Shown one piece after another: positions 1-12,080 of a stretch of 64,000 bases of DNA; within the stretch, counting starts at the first letter, position 1, and each line of letters starts with the position of its first letter. The DNA is taken from positions 14,612,638 through 14,676,637 of the forward strand of contig CM053333.1 in the NCBI GenBank assembly GCA_028583605.1, read 5' to 3'. This stretch comes from Dastarcus helophoroides. Taxonomy: Eukaryota > Arthropoda > Insecta > Coleoptera > Bothrideridae. The notes under the pieces were generated by a model. The model did no database searches. It saw nothing but the letters and a program-made list of their open reading frames with translations, and had not been told where the DNA came from. The position numbers and the translations under genes are program-made.

Positions 1-1094
1 TTTCCAATTTTTTTTGAAAATTTTGTTTTTTTTATCAAAATTTCGACTTTTTCTCGTTTCTTAATAATATGGACCTCTTAAACATTTCAAGTTTTTAAAA
101 ATTTTTATCGTTTCTGAAAATAAATATTTTTTTCAAATTCCTTTTTTCAAAATTTTTACTTTTTCTCGTAAATTTCACTTTCTAAACAATCCCCTTTTTC
201 CTGAAAATTTTGATTTTTTGTAAGAATCTGACTGCTTCTAAATTTTCAAAAATTTTGACAACATTTCGGCCTTTTCTCAAAATTTTGAGTTATTTTTTAT
301 AATTCTGTTCTTTTTTTGCAAATTCGATTATGCAGAAATACCTTTTTGAAAACTTCCACCTTGCCTGCTTAACATATCAATTCTTTTTCTCGAAATTTTC
401 CTTTTAAATTTTAAAATGGTTTTTTATTGAATTTTTCAAAGTACAAATGTATTTCGATTTAAACTAGAAATTTCAACGTTGGATCTCGAAATTCAATTTT
501 TTAGTCGAATTTTTTTATTAAAAATTTACAGTTTGTTTTGAAATTTCAAAGATTTTTTTTATAATTCCAAGTATATATGGTTCCAGTTTTTAGATTTATT
601 TTAAGATCTCCATTATATATTTGCAATTTAAAGAAAAAAATAATGCAAATTATGTTTTTTGGAAACTTTTGGGTTTACGCCTTTATTTTGTAACTTTTTT
701 TCTTCAAAGTACGCTTATAAACTCAATTTTCAATTTTTTCTAGTATTGTTGACTTTATTTTCCAAATTTCGATCTAAGAAAAATTGGAAATTTTGTTTAA
801 ACTTGTTTTTTTTTTCTATAAATTCCGATTGTTTTTGAAATTTCGATATTTTATTCGTGATTCCAAGATTGCACTTTTAGTTTCTAATTTATTGATAAAA
901 TTTCGAGTATAGACATATTATTTTTTATAAAATACGATTTTTTCTGAAAATTTCGAAATTAAACTTCAATTGAAAAATTACAAAATACCCATTTTCTGGG
1001 TATGCCCCTTAAGATTTCTATCTATTTTTTATTTCTTACAATAAAATAGAAAACTTGTGGCTTGTGGTTAATATAGACATTTTGAAACTAAGTG

Positions 1095-1150
1095 CAGGTC
1101 CGGTTTTAAGGAGATTGGAAGGATTGGGCCCAATCGGACCCCGCACTTTC
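1095..1150. repeat. hAT-type terminus-like motif with GGGCCC palindrome
   Basis: Starts caggtccggttttaagg and contains the perfect 14-base palindrome gattgggcccaatc (1122-1135). The layout (CAG, CCGG, TTAA, then GGGCCC) matches a second copy at 63447-63493. It resembles terminal inverted repeats of non-autonomous hAT elements in insects. No partner end is visible nearby, so this is a weak assignment. Confidence 0.3.
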
Positions 1151-2611
1151 AAATTTTAAATCAAATTTAGGGTTAAGAAACTATCTCGAAAAATGTGAAA
1201 TTTTGAATACAAAAAGGCAGAATATTTAAACAAATTTTCTAATCCAAGCTCGAAGCTTTGAGAGAATAGTAAGACTTTAGAAAAAATCAGAATTCCTGAA
1301 ATAGTCGAAATATTGGATTTAAATTTTTTAAATTGAATGCGAATGCATTACTCACAATTTAACAAAAATGTTGATATTTTAAAAAACACGTAAAACTTTC
1401 TAAAAAAGCACAACACTTGAAGAAAAAATTCGAAGATTCTAAAAATTTCCCAAAATAAAAGCACAATTTGTGGAATTTTGAGTTTCAAGTGGAAAATCAG
1501 AAAATAAAAGAGCAAAAATTGATAGTGTAAACTCAAAATTTTGTAGGCAAGATGAAAATGTTGAAATTAAAAGACAAAATTTTAAAAAAATAATAAGCCC
1601 AAAAAGATTTGAAATAACTATTGTAAAATGGGAACTTCCTGGAAAAAGTAACAATTTCAAGTTATAAACATTATATTTGGTCAAAAAATTTGATCCATTA
1701 GGTTTTATTTATAGCAAGCATCAATTTAAGGCTACTGATATTTTTTAATCTTTAGACTAAAATATACTTTTGACATTAAAATCCTGATTTTAGGAAAAAA
1801 TTTAAAGTTTAAATTCAAAATAAAACAGTCTAAACTTTAAGAAAAACTAAATATTTATAGAAGATATTAGTTTTAAAAAGGAAATCATAGCTTTGAAAAA
1901 AAATCAATATATAATCTAATCTAAAGTTTCAGAGAAAAGTCAATAATTATAAAAAGTATCAAAATTTTTTTTTAATTAGAAAAAGCTCTAAGTTTTGATT
2001 ATCAAATAGTAATTCTGAAAAAACATGTGAAAATTCTTTAGAAACGTCGAATTTCGAGTTTCAAGTCAACATTCTTGACAAAAAAGTAAAAATTACGAGA
2101 TTATACTTGGAATATTGAGAAACAAATGACATTAATTATGTTACTTACAAAGAAATAGAACCAAGAAAATAATTTAAAATTTTAAGTTTTAATTCCGAAT
2201 CTTGATAAAGAGGAGACATTTCAACAACTTAGACAAATTTACTCTTGGAAATTTTAAATTTTTACGAAACTGCAGCTTTTTCTACATTTTTTTTTGTCGT
2301 GAAATTCTATGACACCGCAGAATAAATAATCATCATCAGCGAGAAAATTACGAGAATTTTGAATCAAATTCCTGTAAGCTTCGCGGAATTTTTATTTTTC
2401 CATATAAATATAGAGGTTTTTAACGTAAAATCAAAATTCCGATTAAAAAGTCGAAATTTCCAAAAAAATCTAAAAATTTCGGCTTTATTTCCTAAATTTT
2501 CAATTTGAAGATTATTGAAATACCAAAAAGATAGTCAACACTTCTAGAAAAAACTCTAAATTTTTAAAACATAACTTTAAAAAAAAGATCAAATACAAAA
2601 ATGTGCATCCT

Positions 2612-2630
2612 AAGTATTTTAAATTTTCAG
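2612..2630 (+). other. 3' splice acceptor of the LRR exon
   Basis: The pyrimidine-rich tract with ttttcag ends at 2630 and is followed directly by GTG ATA TCC TTG GAT CTG, which enters an LRR in frame (phase 0). An ATG at 2601 is in frame, but it would add only ten residues from the acceptor tract and give no signal peptide, so I read 2631 as the exon start. Confidence 0.75.
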
Positions 2631-4481
2631 GTGATATCCTTGGATCTGTCCATAAATAACTTTGAAGTACTTCCCCAGGAACTATCAACATTTGAACGAT
2701 TGGCAGCACTGAATGTCTCCAGAAACGAGCTATCATCACTGGCAACCAATGATTTGAAAGTGCTTAGACGTTTGCGCAACATAGATCTATCCAACAATTT
2801 GTTTTCGGATTGGGTAGATATCAAGATCATTATGCGACTTACTGAAGGAAACGTCAGCTATTTAAATTTTTCAAACAATCCTCTTGGACAACTACCAGAG
2901 GGCGTCTTCAGGCTGAATTCTTTGTTGTACCTTGGTCTCAGGAATTGTTCCTTGACCAGCATCAATGTTGTAAGCTTTAACAGCCTTTCAAACATAGAAA
3001 AACTTGATATGTCCCAAAATGTTATTCACCACATTAACAGCTCAAAATACATATCTACTTCCTTAAAAATACTAGACTTAAGCGAATGTAAGATAAAACA
3101 CATTCAACCGAAAGCTTTTTCAGGATTTACATCCTTGCACACATTATATCTACGTAAAAACTCATATTTTAGAAAAGCATCTTTGTGGAACACTAATTTA
3201 AAAGAGCTGTATCTAACAGAGTCAGGAATAGAAACTATTCCAAACGGAAATTTACCATCCCTAATAACACTTGATCTGTTCGGTAACAATATAAGAGAAA
3301 TAACCAAAGAATCTTTCATTGGCCTCGGTGAAATTCAGCTTTTGAATATTTCAAATAATATAATACGAACTATTGAAAACGGATCTTTTACTTATTTGAG
3401 AAAACTAAGCTATATTGATTTATCAGTCAATGTTCTAGCAACAATAGATCGCTTCATCTTCCTAAACAACTCTCAGCTAGTTCAAGTAAATCTATCCCAT
3501 AATTACGTCCAAGAATTTCCAAAATTTCGCAGCTCTTCCATTGAGTACTTAGATGTGAGCTTCTGTGAAATAACCAACATGTCAAAATGGGATTTGTCTG
3601 AAATGAAATCTTTGGAATATCTAGATCTCACATATAATAGAATTTCGAACCTCCCAGAATACACTGTAAGCTTTTCGTTAATTCATTTGGATTTAAGTTT
3701 TAACAGAATACAAAATATTAACAACAAAACCTTCGTCAATTTAAGATCCTTGAGGATTCTAACCTTAAGTGGCAACCGACTTACAACAATAAGTCCAAAT
3801 TACTTCCCACAAGTATTAAGCTTACAAATCAACGATAATCCATGGAGGTGTGACTGCAAAGCTTTATCAGCAATGTATATCTGGTTAAGTCATCAAGGTT
3901 ACAACTTTGATTCTTTAATTTGTCAATCCCCCGATAAATTCGAAGGAAAAACATGGATGGAAGCCTGTCAAAATAGCTGGGGTCAAGCAAGCTCCAGATT
4001 TCCTATGTGGTTATACATATTATCAGCAACTCTTGTCGGACTCACAATAACAATAATTATCTGCACCAACAGAAGAATTCAAAAATTTAAAAAAGAACGC
4101 CTTGATAGAGAGGCCACCCGGAGAGAAGAAGACCGACGACGGGAGGAGTTGGAAAGCCTGGAAAGAATGAGAGAGGCTGAAATTGAATTCGTTGAACCAG
4201 TTACTGAGAATGCTCCTGATCCAAGAGCTTTGCAAAGACCTCCATCTTATACGGAAGCTATGTTACTTCCACGTTTGGATGGATCTTACTCAAATTTGAC
4301 TGGTAGCTTACACAGCCTGGCATCTAAACGGAGTGCCCATGCTAGCAATCCAGAGTTAACAAAGAAAAAAAGAAGAAAACGGAGGAAGCGACCATCGGAA
4401 AGCAATCTAACTAAGGCAGCTAGTAGAGGAACTGTTACGGGTGAAAGTACAGAGGAAGATGAAGAAGATAGAAGGGAGTAG
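2631..4481 (+). CDS. LRR single-pass transmembrane receptor-like protein, last exon (5' partial)
   Basis: The exon encodes 616 residues and the stop. Residues ~1-400 hold about 16 extracellular-type LRRs of the form LxxLxLxxN (LDLSINNF, LDLTYNRI, LDLSFNRI, LTLSGNRL). A C-terminal cysteine cap begins at ~401 (NDNPWRCDC) with later cysteines near 430-445. A hydrophobic membrane segment lies at ~460-483 (WLYILSATLVGLTITIIIC). The cytoplasmic tail has a charged, arginine/glutamate-rich helix at ~490-520, a WW-domain ligand PPSY at ~537-540, and a basic cluster KKKRRKRRKR near 585. The N-terminal signal peptide and cap are missing, so upstream exons are expected outside the window. The architecture suggests a cell-surface adhesion or signalling receptor. 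I do not recognise the specific ortholog, so no symbol is given. Codon usage is normal and the reading frame is intact, which indicates a live gene. Confidence 0.85.
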   Translation: MISLDLSINNFEVLPQELSTFERLAALNVSRNELSSLATNDLKVLRRLRNIDLSNNLFSDWVDIKIIMRLTEGNVSYLNFSNNPLGQLPEGVFRLNSLLYLGLRNCSLTSINVVSFNSLSNIEKLDMSQNVIHHINSSKYISTSLKILDLSECKIKHIQPKAFSGFTSLHTLYLRKNSYFRKASLWNTNLKELYLTESGIETIPNGNLPSLITLDLFGNNIREITKESFIGLGEIQLLNISNNIIRTIENGSFTYLRKLSYIDLSVNVLATIDRFIFLNNSQLVQVNLSHNYVQEFPKFRSSSIEYLDVSFCEITNMSKWDLSEMKSLEYLDLTYNRISNLPEYTVSFSLIHLDLSFNRIQNINNKTFVNLRSLRILTLSGNRLTTISPNYFPQVLSLQINDNPWRCDCKALSAMYIWLSHQGYNFDSLICQSPDKFEGKTWMEACQNSWGQASSRFPMWLYILSATLVGLTITIIICTNRRIQKFKKERLDREATRREEDRRREELESLERMREAEIEFVEPVTENAPDPRALQRPPSYTEAMLLPRLDGSYSNLTGSLHSLASKRSAHASNPELTKKKRRKRRKRPSESNLTKAASRGTVTGESTEEDEEDRRE

Positions 4482-4912
4482 TGGTATTATGGGTCGATTG
4501 TTGATCCACTCATAAGCAAAGTAAGCTTAAGTTATCTTTAACTATGTATATCTAGTCATTATTTTAATGATGAAAGTTTCCGCCAAAATAAAAATGTACG
4601 TAATATTTGAAAATAACTCCTGAAATATTTCGTTGTATCAGGCTGCAGAAAAGTCGTTTCGTTATAAAACTAGTCTTGACATTGGATGGTTTTAATCATT
4701 GACATATATTATATGTCAATTGTTTTAACTTGGCTTTGAGTAATTAGGTTTCTCTTTAAATAATGAGCATTAATTAACCAATTCAAAAATAGTTCTTTTT
4801 ATCAGGATTCAAAGAATTTATTTTATCATCACCAGTAAATTAGAATGTAATGGTTTAGTTTTTAAATCATGAAACTTCTTTTTAAATAAAAGCGTATTGA
4901 ATCATAAACGAC
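4482..4912 (+). other. Probable 3' UTR of the LRR gene
   Basis: Follows the TAG stop directly. Candidate polyadenylation signals AATAAA lie at 4587-4592 and 4885-4890. No ORF is present. Which signal is used cannot be decided from sequence. Confidence 0.5.
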
Positions 4913-5719
4913 CCAATCTGTAGGAGGTGTTTAGAAGAATATGAGAGTATCGACGATGATTTGTCACTCCTTGGCATTAGTATCAATAAGAGGATCCAAA
5001 CTGGGAAACTTTTGGCCTAATTTTTCTAGTTTGAGAGAGGAGCATCCAAGGGGCATTCTTCAGTTTCTCAATAAAATTGGTTTGCATACCTCACTCACAA
5101 ATATAGCATAATGGGCCTAAAAAGGGAGGTCTATGTACTGACCTAATTCTAAGCAACCCAACCTAAAAGCAAAATTCTGAAAAGCGAATTAATTGAAAAC
5201 AAATTTCCAACATATTCTGTCTTAACAGACTGCAAAAAAATATTTTTTTCCTAATTTGGATATCTAATGATTTTTATTTTGCTGAAGAAAAAATTCCATA
5301 ATTGAAAATAAATTAATTCCTATTTTTCTTTCTCTTTAAATAAAAACATAAATTTTCAGGCTTTGTATTAAAGTTGAAATTATTTTGTTAAATTTACAAA
5401 ATGCTGTCCATATATGTATAAACGTGAAAGGCAATAAAAGTTTCTCACTTCTTATTCAAGAAATTTAAGTAAATCTTAACTTATCATCTCAAATTTGGCT
5501 TTCAATTAGAAATTTTGTTTTTAATTGCCATTATTCGGCTTTAAAATTGGGAATTCGACTTTAACTTCAAAAATTCGATTTCAAACACTTTTAAATCCAC
5601 AAGAGATATTTTTTGAGATATGCAGTTTTTGTACTAACTTTTTCTTATTGCTTTTTTGGCTTGAGTTTCCCCATACTCCACAGATTTTTGTAAAATATTT
5701 ACTTTCGATCTAACACAAA
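4913..5719. other. Spacer without recognised gene
   Basis: Mixed A/T-rich sequence. The only long ORF is low complexity. I see no transposase, RNA gene or repeat structure. Confidence 0.4.
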
Positions 5720-5795
5720 CAGCCAGACCAGGAAATTGAACCCGGAATCCTGACGGCAAGTAGCCCGTGTTCAATCGACTTCGCCACCGGGCCGG
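5720..5795 (-). repeat. tRNA-derived SINE head or tRNA pseudogene
   Basis: On the minus strand an A-box-like tggcgaagtcga (5775-5786) precedes a B-box-like ggttcaatttc (5732-5742) at normal tRNA spacing. The B box sits in a T-arm-like hairpin, ccggg and cctgg flanking an 8-base loop. The acceptor stem is poor, so it is not a functional tRNA. GC content is far above the flanks, typical of a SINE head. The SINE tail is not clear. Confidence 0.5.
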
Positions 5796-8700
5796 TACAA
5801 CAATGATATTTTGATTTTACATTTAAAGGCGATATTTCAACTTTAAACGCAAAAATTCAACTTTGAATTACCAAATTAGGGAACATTTTTTCAGATATTT
5901 TAAAGTTTACTTCCAAATTTTAATATTAAAGTTTCGACAAATATACTCTGCGATCATTTACTCTTTCACAGAAATTATTGAAATTCAAATGAATGGCCAA
6001 TTGGTTGTGCAGGTCAGGGTTTTCCAAGCTTTTCCTGTGATGATTTTATGAGCTTTCCTTGAAATGTCGAATGTTTGTCAAAATTTTAACTAAACTTTTA
6101 ATTCCTGTTAGTAAAACTTTTGACTTTATAACCAATTTTTTTTCTTTTTACAAATTTTGAGTTATTTTTTCAAAATATCTATTTTCTTCTGAAAATTTAA
6201 AAATTTTACATTTTTTTAAAAATTTTGACTTCCTACTCAAAATGATTTTTTCTATACTTGAATCGAAATTATAAGAAACATTTCTAAATTACAAATATCT
6301 GTTCCAAATATCGACTTCAGTATCAAATTTCAGACTTTTTTTGTATCGTGTTTAAATCCAGAAGTTCCAAACACAAACTTTAATCACGAAATTAATAAAA
6401 ATTGAAAGTGCAAACCTCGAAACTTTTAAAAAAGGTATAGAAAAAACTGAGTCTATAAAAGAACAATTTTCGAACTTTGAAAGAAGCCTTTTCTTTTTCT
6501 TTCTTATAAATTTAGATTTTTTCCCCATTTTAACCCTGGCAAAATTTCAAACTAACTTCTCCAGTTTTTTATTATTTATTTCCCGTTTTCAAAATTTTAA
6601 CAGAAATTTCAAATCTCTGTATCTTCTTTGCGAAGAAAGAGCCAATAAATAATGAATAATAAATTTCGAAATTGTAACTTTTTCAAAATTTTCAGTTGAA
6701 ACCTATTATTTAGAAACTTGGATAGATTATAACTTTTCTTGCCTTTTTAGAGTTTAAAGTTAAACTTTCGAGAAACGAGTGTAAGTAAAGAGTTTTTATT
6801 TAAGAATGGAGAAACACTACAACCTTTGAAAAAAGTTGAAACAGGTTCAAATTGAAAATCTCAAGTTGTTTTATTAACCGTTAAATTTTGGAATCACCAT
6901 TTCTTGAAAAAATTAAAAATTACAGGATTTCCAAAACCATTTTTGCAAATCTTGGTTTATTCTTAGCATTTGAGTTTAAACTTGAAATTTCTAATTATTT
7001 TCTATTTTAAAATCAATAAATTGGGATAGGAATCAAAATTCCAGGAAAAAAATGGAATAAAAATTTTGGAATTAAAACAATCATATCTTAGAAGTTCGCT
7101 TGTTTTTGCTCAAAAATTTCCCTCTGACTTCAAAATTTATGAATTTAAAAGCTTCAAGCGTTAACTTTGAACTTAAAATGAAAGTTTTAATTTTGAGAAT
7201 AATTCAAATCATGTAAACAATGAAATTCTAGTTGACACGAATTTGTAGGGAAAAATCGAAATGACGAAAGGAGCTTGAAACTTACATTCAAATGAAACTT
7301 GAAAATAATTTTCATTTTTCATTTTAAAAATGTGTTGGAATTTCTACAAACTCAAAATTTTATCTGAAAACTTCGCAATTTCGAGAAAAAGTCGTAGAAC
7401 ATATTTTTCAATAACTTAAGTTTTTCTTTGGCAGTTTTCATTTTTATTATAAATTTAGACTTTTTTAAATTGCTTCTCTCTACTTAAATAATATTTGAAT
7501 TAAAAAAATAACAGTGGTATGAATTTCGAAAAAAAAACCAAATTTATGGAAAAAAAATCTCAACATTTCCATTCTGGTCACAACGATTTGAGTTCAAACT
7601 TGAATATTCGACTTTATTTGCATAAGCGAACTTTAAAATTTCTAGGGAAAAGTTGAAATTCGCTAAAATATTAGAAAATTTAAAAAAAATTCTTTTGTCG
7701 CATGTTTTTTCCTTCGGTTCTTTAAGCAGGAATTTATAAAATTAAATTTGGGAACAGCTGATCCAAGAATTGTTTCCTCTTACCTTTCTTGATTTGTCCC
7801 TTCGTTTTAAAATTAAATTAATTTATGTAATATGATACTTTTTTCTTCTTTAAGAGAATCAGTGCTTCCCTAACTTCCATGGAGAATACGCCACTAGCTT
7901 TCCTTATGGTTGGATCATGGCATATTAACGAATGCTCTAATTTGGTGATAGTGCTAATGGACTAGATTTTTTTTAATTACAAGTGACAATTAACTTTAAA
8001 GTTGTTGACTTGAATATTAATGACTTTAAAAAGACTGTATAATTTTATAAAATAAACCATTCGTTTGGTATTTCCTGAAATACTGACAAAAAAAAAGATT
8101 AACATATGCAAAAGAGTTTTATTTTCCATAACACACAAGTAGTTCGTATTTATATTCCCAAACGGCTACCTTGAACTCCTTGAAAATAAAGATTCTTAAA
8201 AGGTATTATTATCTCTATAAGATGATTGCTTTATAATTATGGAAAGTATAATCTTCATGTAGACATTTGTCGCAGTGGTTATCTTGGGTAATAAAATAAT
8301 GGTTAAAATTAAAAATAAATCATCAGATGATTGCACAAACGTATGCAAATAAATATAAATATATACCAAAGTCCTGCATTGGATAAGCATTAGACCATAG
8401 AAAATTATGTCGTGAACCCTAAGATATTGTGAACATTATTTTGATAACCAATTATACCAATTTATTTTAAGTGTGGAATTATGTAAGATTTATTAACTTC
8501 TTGGATAATATAGAGTAAGCCCCAATAAATATTTTAATAAGAAATAGATAAATATTTTGAGAAATTACTGAAATTAATATCCGTCAAATTAAATACACAA
8601 TTTCTCCATATAAGTAATTGTGCTAAATATTTCTCACAACTAAGAAAAACTGGATTCTCACTTTCGTATTTCTTTTTAACTGAAATGTGTTTTTATATGT

Positions 8701-11700
8701 TGTAAATCAACATCAAGCTGAAAACTGGGTTAAGGTTTGTAAAACAAAATGCGAAATTGATAATCTTATTAATTTCTTAGATGTATAATAATAAAATTAA
8801 TTGCAAACTTTAATATATCAAAGTCCGAAGAATTATTTACATATCATGGTTTTACAAGGTTTGTCTCCTATTTTGTTTTATTGCCTATTCCTAATAAGTC
8901 GTTTCATGTGCAGCGTTAATTTCAAAGTTCTGTTACCTCGATTTGGCGGAATTTAATGTACTTCTATTTTAGTGTTCCCCTAGGGGTAATCTTGCGGAAA
9001 CCCCGTCGTTTAATAATCTGAAGTTATTAATTCTTATACCTGTACATATATTTAAGGCACATTAAAATATTCAAATCATTACAGCGTGCAAAAAATTTAT
9101 AAAAATTATACCTTAGTTGAAATATTAAATTACAATAGACCATTTCCTCTAATGCCATTAGAATATCGTATGAACGATTGACTCACACTAAACAATTAAC
9201 AATTAAAATTCTGGGAGACTGATATCTAATTAAGTTCCGATAGTCCCTCTTTGGAAAAAATTTGTTTTTGTTTTTATCGAGATGTTGGCATAGATATAAG
9301 CGCTTAAATGACAAGCTGGATATCTATGTAGATACCGTTAAAGCCTAACAAGCTTCATTAGAATATAAATACCCCTGCACAAGCCAGGTATTAATTTGAA
9401 AATTTTTCATTTCAGTACTATATATTAAGCATAATGTAATAGGAATTTACTATGTGACAACGGCAAATAAATTGAGACTCGGGCTTCGACAGATCAATGT
9501 CTATGAATTAATAAATATTTTAAATTTATTCAAATTATGCGCATGTATTACAAACTGTTTCTTCACTAGAATGACTTTCAATGGGAAATGAGTGCAGGCA
9601 CAAATTTTTAAAAGAAACCTTGGTCTAGAGTCAGAGTTGTAAACTACCTGCCCAAGGGCCGATGATTCTGTATACTGTCCCAATCACAATTATGATTTAT
9701 GGCTCTCTCTTCTAGGCTACTTGGGGATGAAACTGAAAAATTATTTTCAACACTTTTTAATGAACTTACCCAAACGAGCTTATAAACACGTCTTAATGTT
9801 ATTCAAGCAGCGAGCCTATAATTTCTGTACTATTCATATAAATTTCAGTTATTTATATCTCATAGGTGTATGTATGGTAACAACGTAATAATAATAATTT
9901 ATGGTTTTGATAACTTCCGACGTTGTCAGAAAACAGAAACCGTTTTATTTGCAACTTAACATGAATGAATTAAATATGACACTGGAGAAGTAATAAACTA
10001 GCCTTGACGGACGTTAATCTCGTAACAATGCCATAAAATGTCCACCAAATATACCAGATTTAGAATTTTTTTCAAGTTTAATTACTGGCTAGGTACAAAA
10101 GTTCTTGAAACACAATCTTCCAAGAAATGATTATGAAAAACGTATACTTCAAGCGTCATTGATATGGTTGACATATCATTTATTATTTCGTAGAAGTCTA
10201 ATAACAAATAAAATGAATAATTATACCTTTTTTCTCCAACAATATCAGAAGGTGGATAGGTCTAATTTTATCACTGAAAAGAGTCGACTTTGATAAATTT
10301 AGAAAATTTGCTCAGTCTACAGCTTTTTTCTGCAGCTTATTTTTCCCAAATGAAGTAGCGAACTGATGAATTGGGGTGAAGGGCAGAGGAACACATTTTT
10401 AACTAAAAGAAGAACTAATAATCTAAATAAAAAATGCAGCAATCAATTAACTCTTTCAAGAAAGTTTCGGGTTTCTATGTGAGAAATTAAAAACTACATC
10501 TAGTAACACTGATTTAGAGAAAAATTTAAATCTCACAAAAAACTCAAAACTTCGAATATATCGATTTTTTTCTCCAAATTGCCTTTTCCAATGAATTTCA
10601 ATTTTTACAAAGAAACTCCAGTTTTTCCCAACTTTCGACTTAAATTACCCTGCCATGGCTTTTTCAAAATTTGGACTCTAATAACAAATTTTAACTTTCA
10701 TTTCCAAATTTAAATCTCTATTCAAGATTTAATTTCATTTATTTTTCAATCATGGCTCTCAACTCAAAATGTAGACTATTTTCTCGTAATCTCGAGTTTT
10801 TCTTTAAAAATTTCGATTTTAGTACCGATATGTTGATTTTAATCTAGTTTATATTTTAAACTCGAACATTCTTTATTCATCTCGAAATTTTAAGGTTAAT
10901 TTCGTTTGAATTTTCAACATAAAGTTTCGATTTATTTTAAGAATTTTGAGTTCAATCTCTAAAGTTTGAATTAAAAGTCAAAAAAAATTAAATCGTTAAT
11001 TCAGCGTTCGAGAAAAAAATAGACATTCCTGAAAAAACTTGAATTTACTTTTCGGCATATCAATTTTTTCTTAAAATTTTCAGTTTCAACTCGACCTTCT
11101 TTGACTTTTTTTGGAATAATTTACATTTTTTTTTTGGAAAATTAGAGCTTTCTTTCCAAATGCTAATGATTTATTTCATCCACATTTAATTTAATTATAA
11201 ATTTCGTAATTTTGTACATTTCGATTTTAATTTTCAGCTTGATATCGAAGTTTCAGGAAAATTTTAAATTAAATCCTAAAATTCTGAGGCAAAGGCAAAA
11301 ACTATGACCAATTTCTCAAAACTTTTAATTTATTGATTTTTATTTTTTCTAGCTAAAAATTTTCCCAAAAAGTCGAAAAATTTGTTGACTACGTTTTGAT
11401 ATATTATGTATACTTAAAACTTTGGTTTTAATCTCGAATTTTGAAATTGAAACTAAAAATTTTAGAGATAAAATGTAAGGAATTTCAGAAATAAAGTACA
11501 AAGTTTGAATTTAAAGCCAGAGAATGCGAGTTTGTAGTGGAAAATTTATGTAAAAAAAATTAATAAATTGAAATCTTAAATTAAGAATATCAATTTTTGT
11601 GAAAGTTTCAGTGTCAACTCAAAAATTTTAATTTTTCGAATGTTTTTGAAAGATTTAAAATTTTTTCAAAACTTTTCGTTTTTACAAATAGGTATTTCGC

Positions 11701-12031
11701 CTTTTTCGCGCCAAGTGCTGATTATTATCCTATGGAAATTTTAAGTTTCATCTCAAACCTCATATTATTTCTGGAAATTTCTGATTTAACATTTTTACTT
11801 TACCATCTAAATATCAGAAATAAAATTGAAAATTTGGATTTAAGGTAAAAAAATTCGACTTTGATGTCAAAATTTTAAGTAAAAATTACACGTATACACA
11901 TATCGATTTTACACCAAAATTTCAGACAAAAATGTAGGAAGGTTCACATTTAAATTAAAAATTTTTAGTAGAAGTTTCGAGAAAAAGCTTGAAATTTGTA
12001 AAGTAAAAATTTCTCGAAAGTTCGAGTTTAG
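5796..12031. other. Long gene-free spacer
   Basis: 6060-7700 and 10500-12030 are degenerate A/T-rich motif sequence of the aaatttcga type. 7800-10300 is more complex but unrecognised, with short ORFs only. The 62-codon ORFs at 5863 and 10105 and the 64-codon ORF at 8196 show no domain and no coding signature. I see no RNA gene or transposon ends here. Confidence 0.5.
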
Positions 12032-12080
12032 GGCACTGCTGACGAGCTCAAATGAGAGTGAAACGTCGATGTCCAGTGCT
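12032..12080 (+). ncRNA. Hammerhead ribozyme, complete consensus (type I)
   Basis: All conserved parts are present. Stem I is ggcactg (12032-12038) with cagtgct (12074-12080). The core is CTGACGA (12039-12045). Stem II is gctc/gagt closing an aaatga loop (12046-12059). GAA is at 12060-12062. Stem III is a short acgt/atgt hairpin (12063-12072), giving the cleavage triplet GTC with scission after C12073. Only one pair in stem II and one in stem III are G-U. Short stem III and an open stem I are the features described for hammerheads in Penelope-like elements, retrozymes and some insect satellites. A T7 run follows at ~12087-12093. I find no second copy of this family in the window, so its host repeat is unknown. 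Confidence 0.8.

Larger units (their letters stand above)
1..2630. other. A/T-rich intron upstream of the LRR exon
   Basis: No coding exon is visible. 1-1010 is T-rich and ~1190-2600 is A-rich; both are built of degenerate short motifs around aaatttcga and aaaattttga at roughly 20-35 base spacing. Because the LRR exon that follows begins with a splice acceptor and lacks a signal peptide, I infer that this stretch is an intron and that the 5' exons lie left of the window. A terminus-like motif of a possible hAT element sits at 1095-1150. Confidence 0.6.

Noticed and set aside
2601..2630. ATG at 2601 as the LRR gene start
   Set aside because: It lies in a clear splice-acceptor tract and gives no signal peptide for a membrane receptor.
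8320..8350. Minus-strand CTGATGA as a hammerhead core
   Set aside because: It is part of the short palindrome catcagatg; no GAAA or stems follow.
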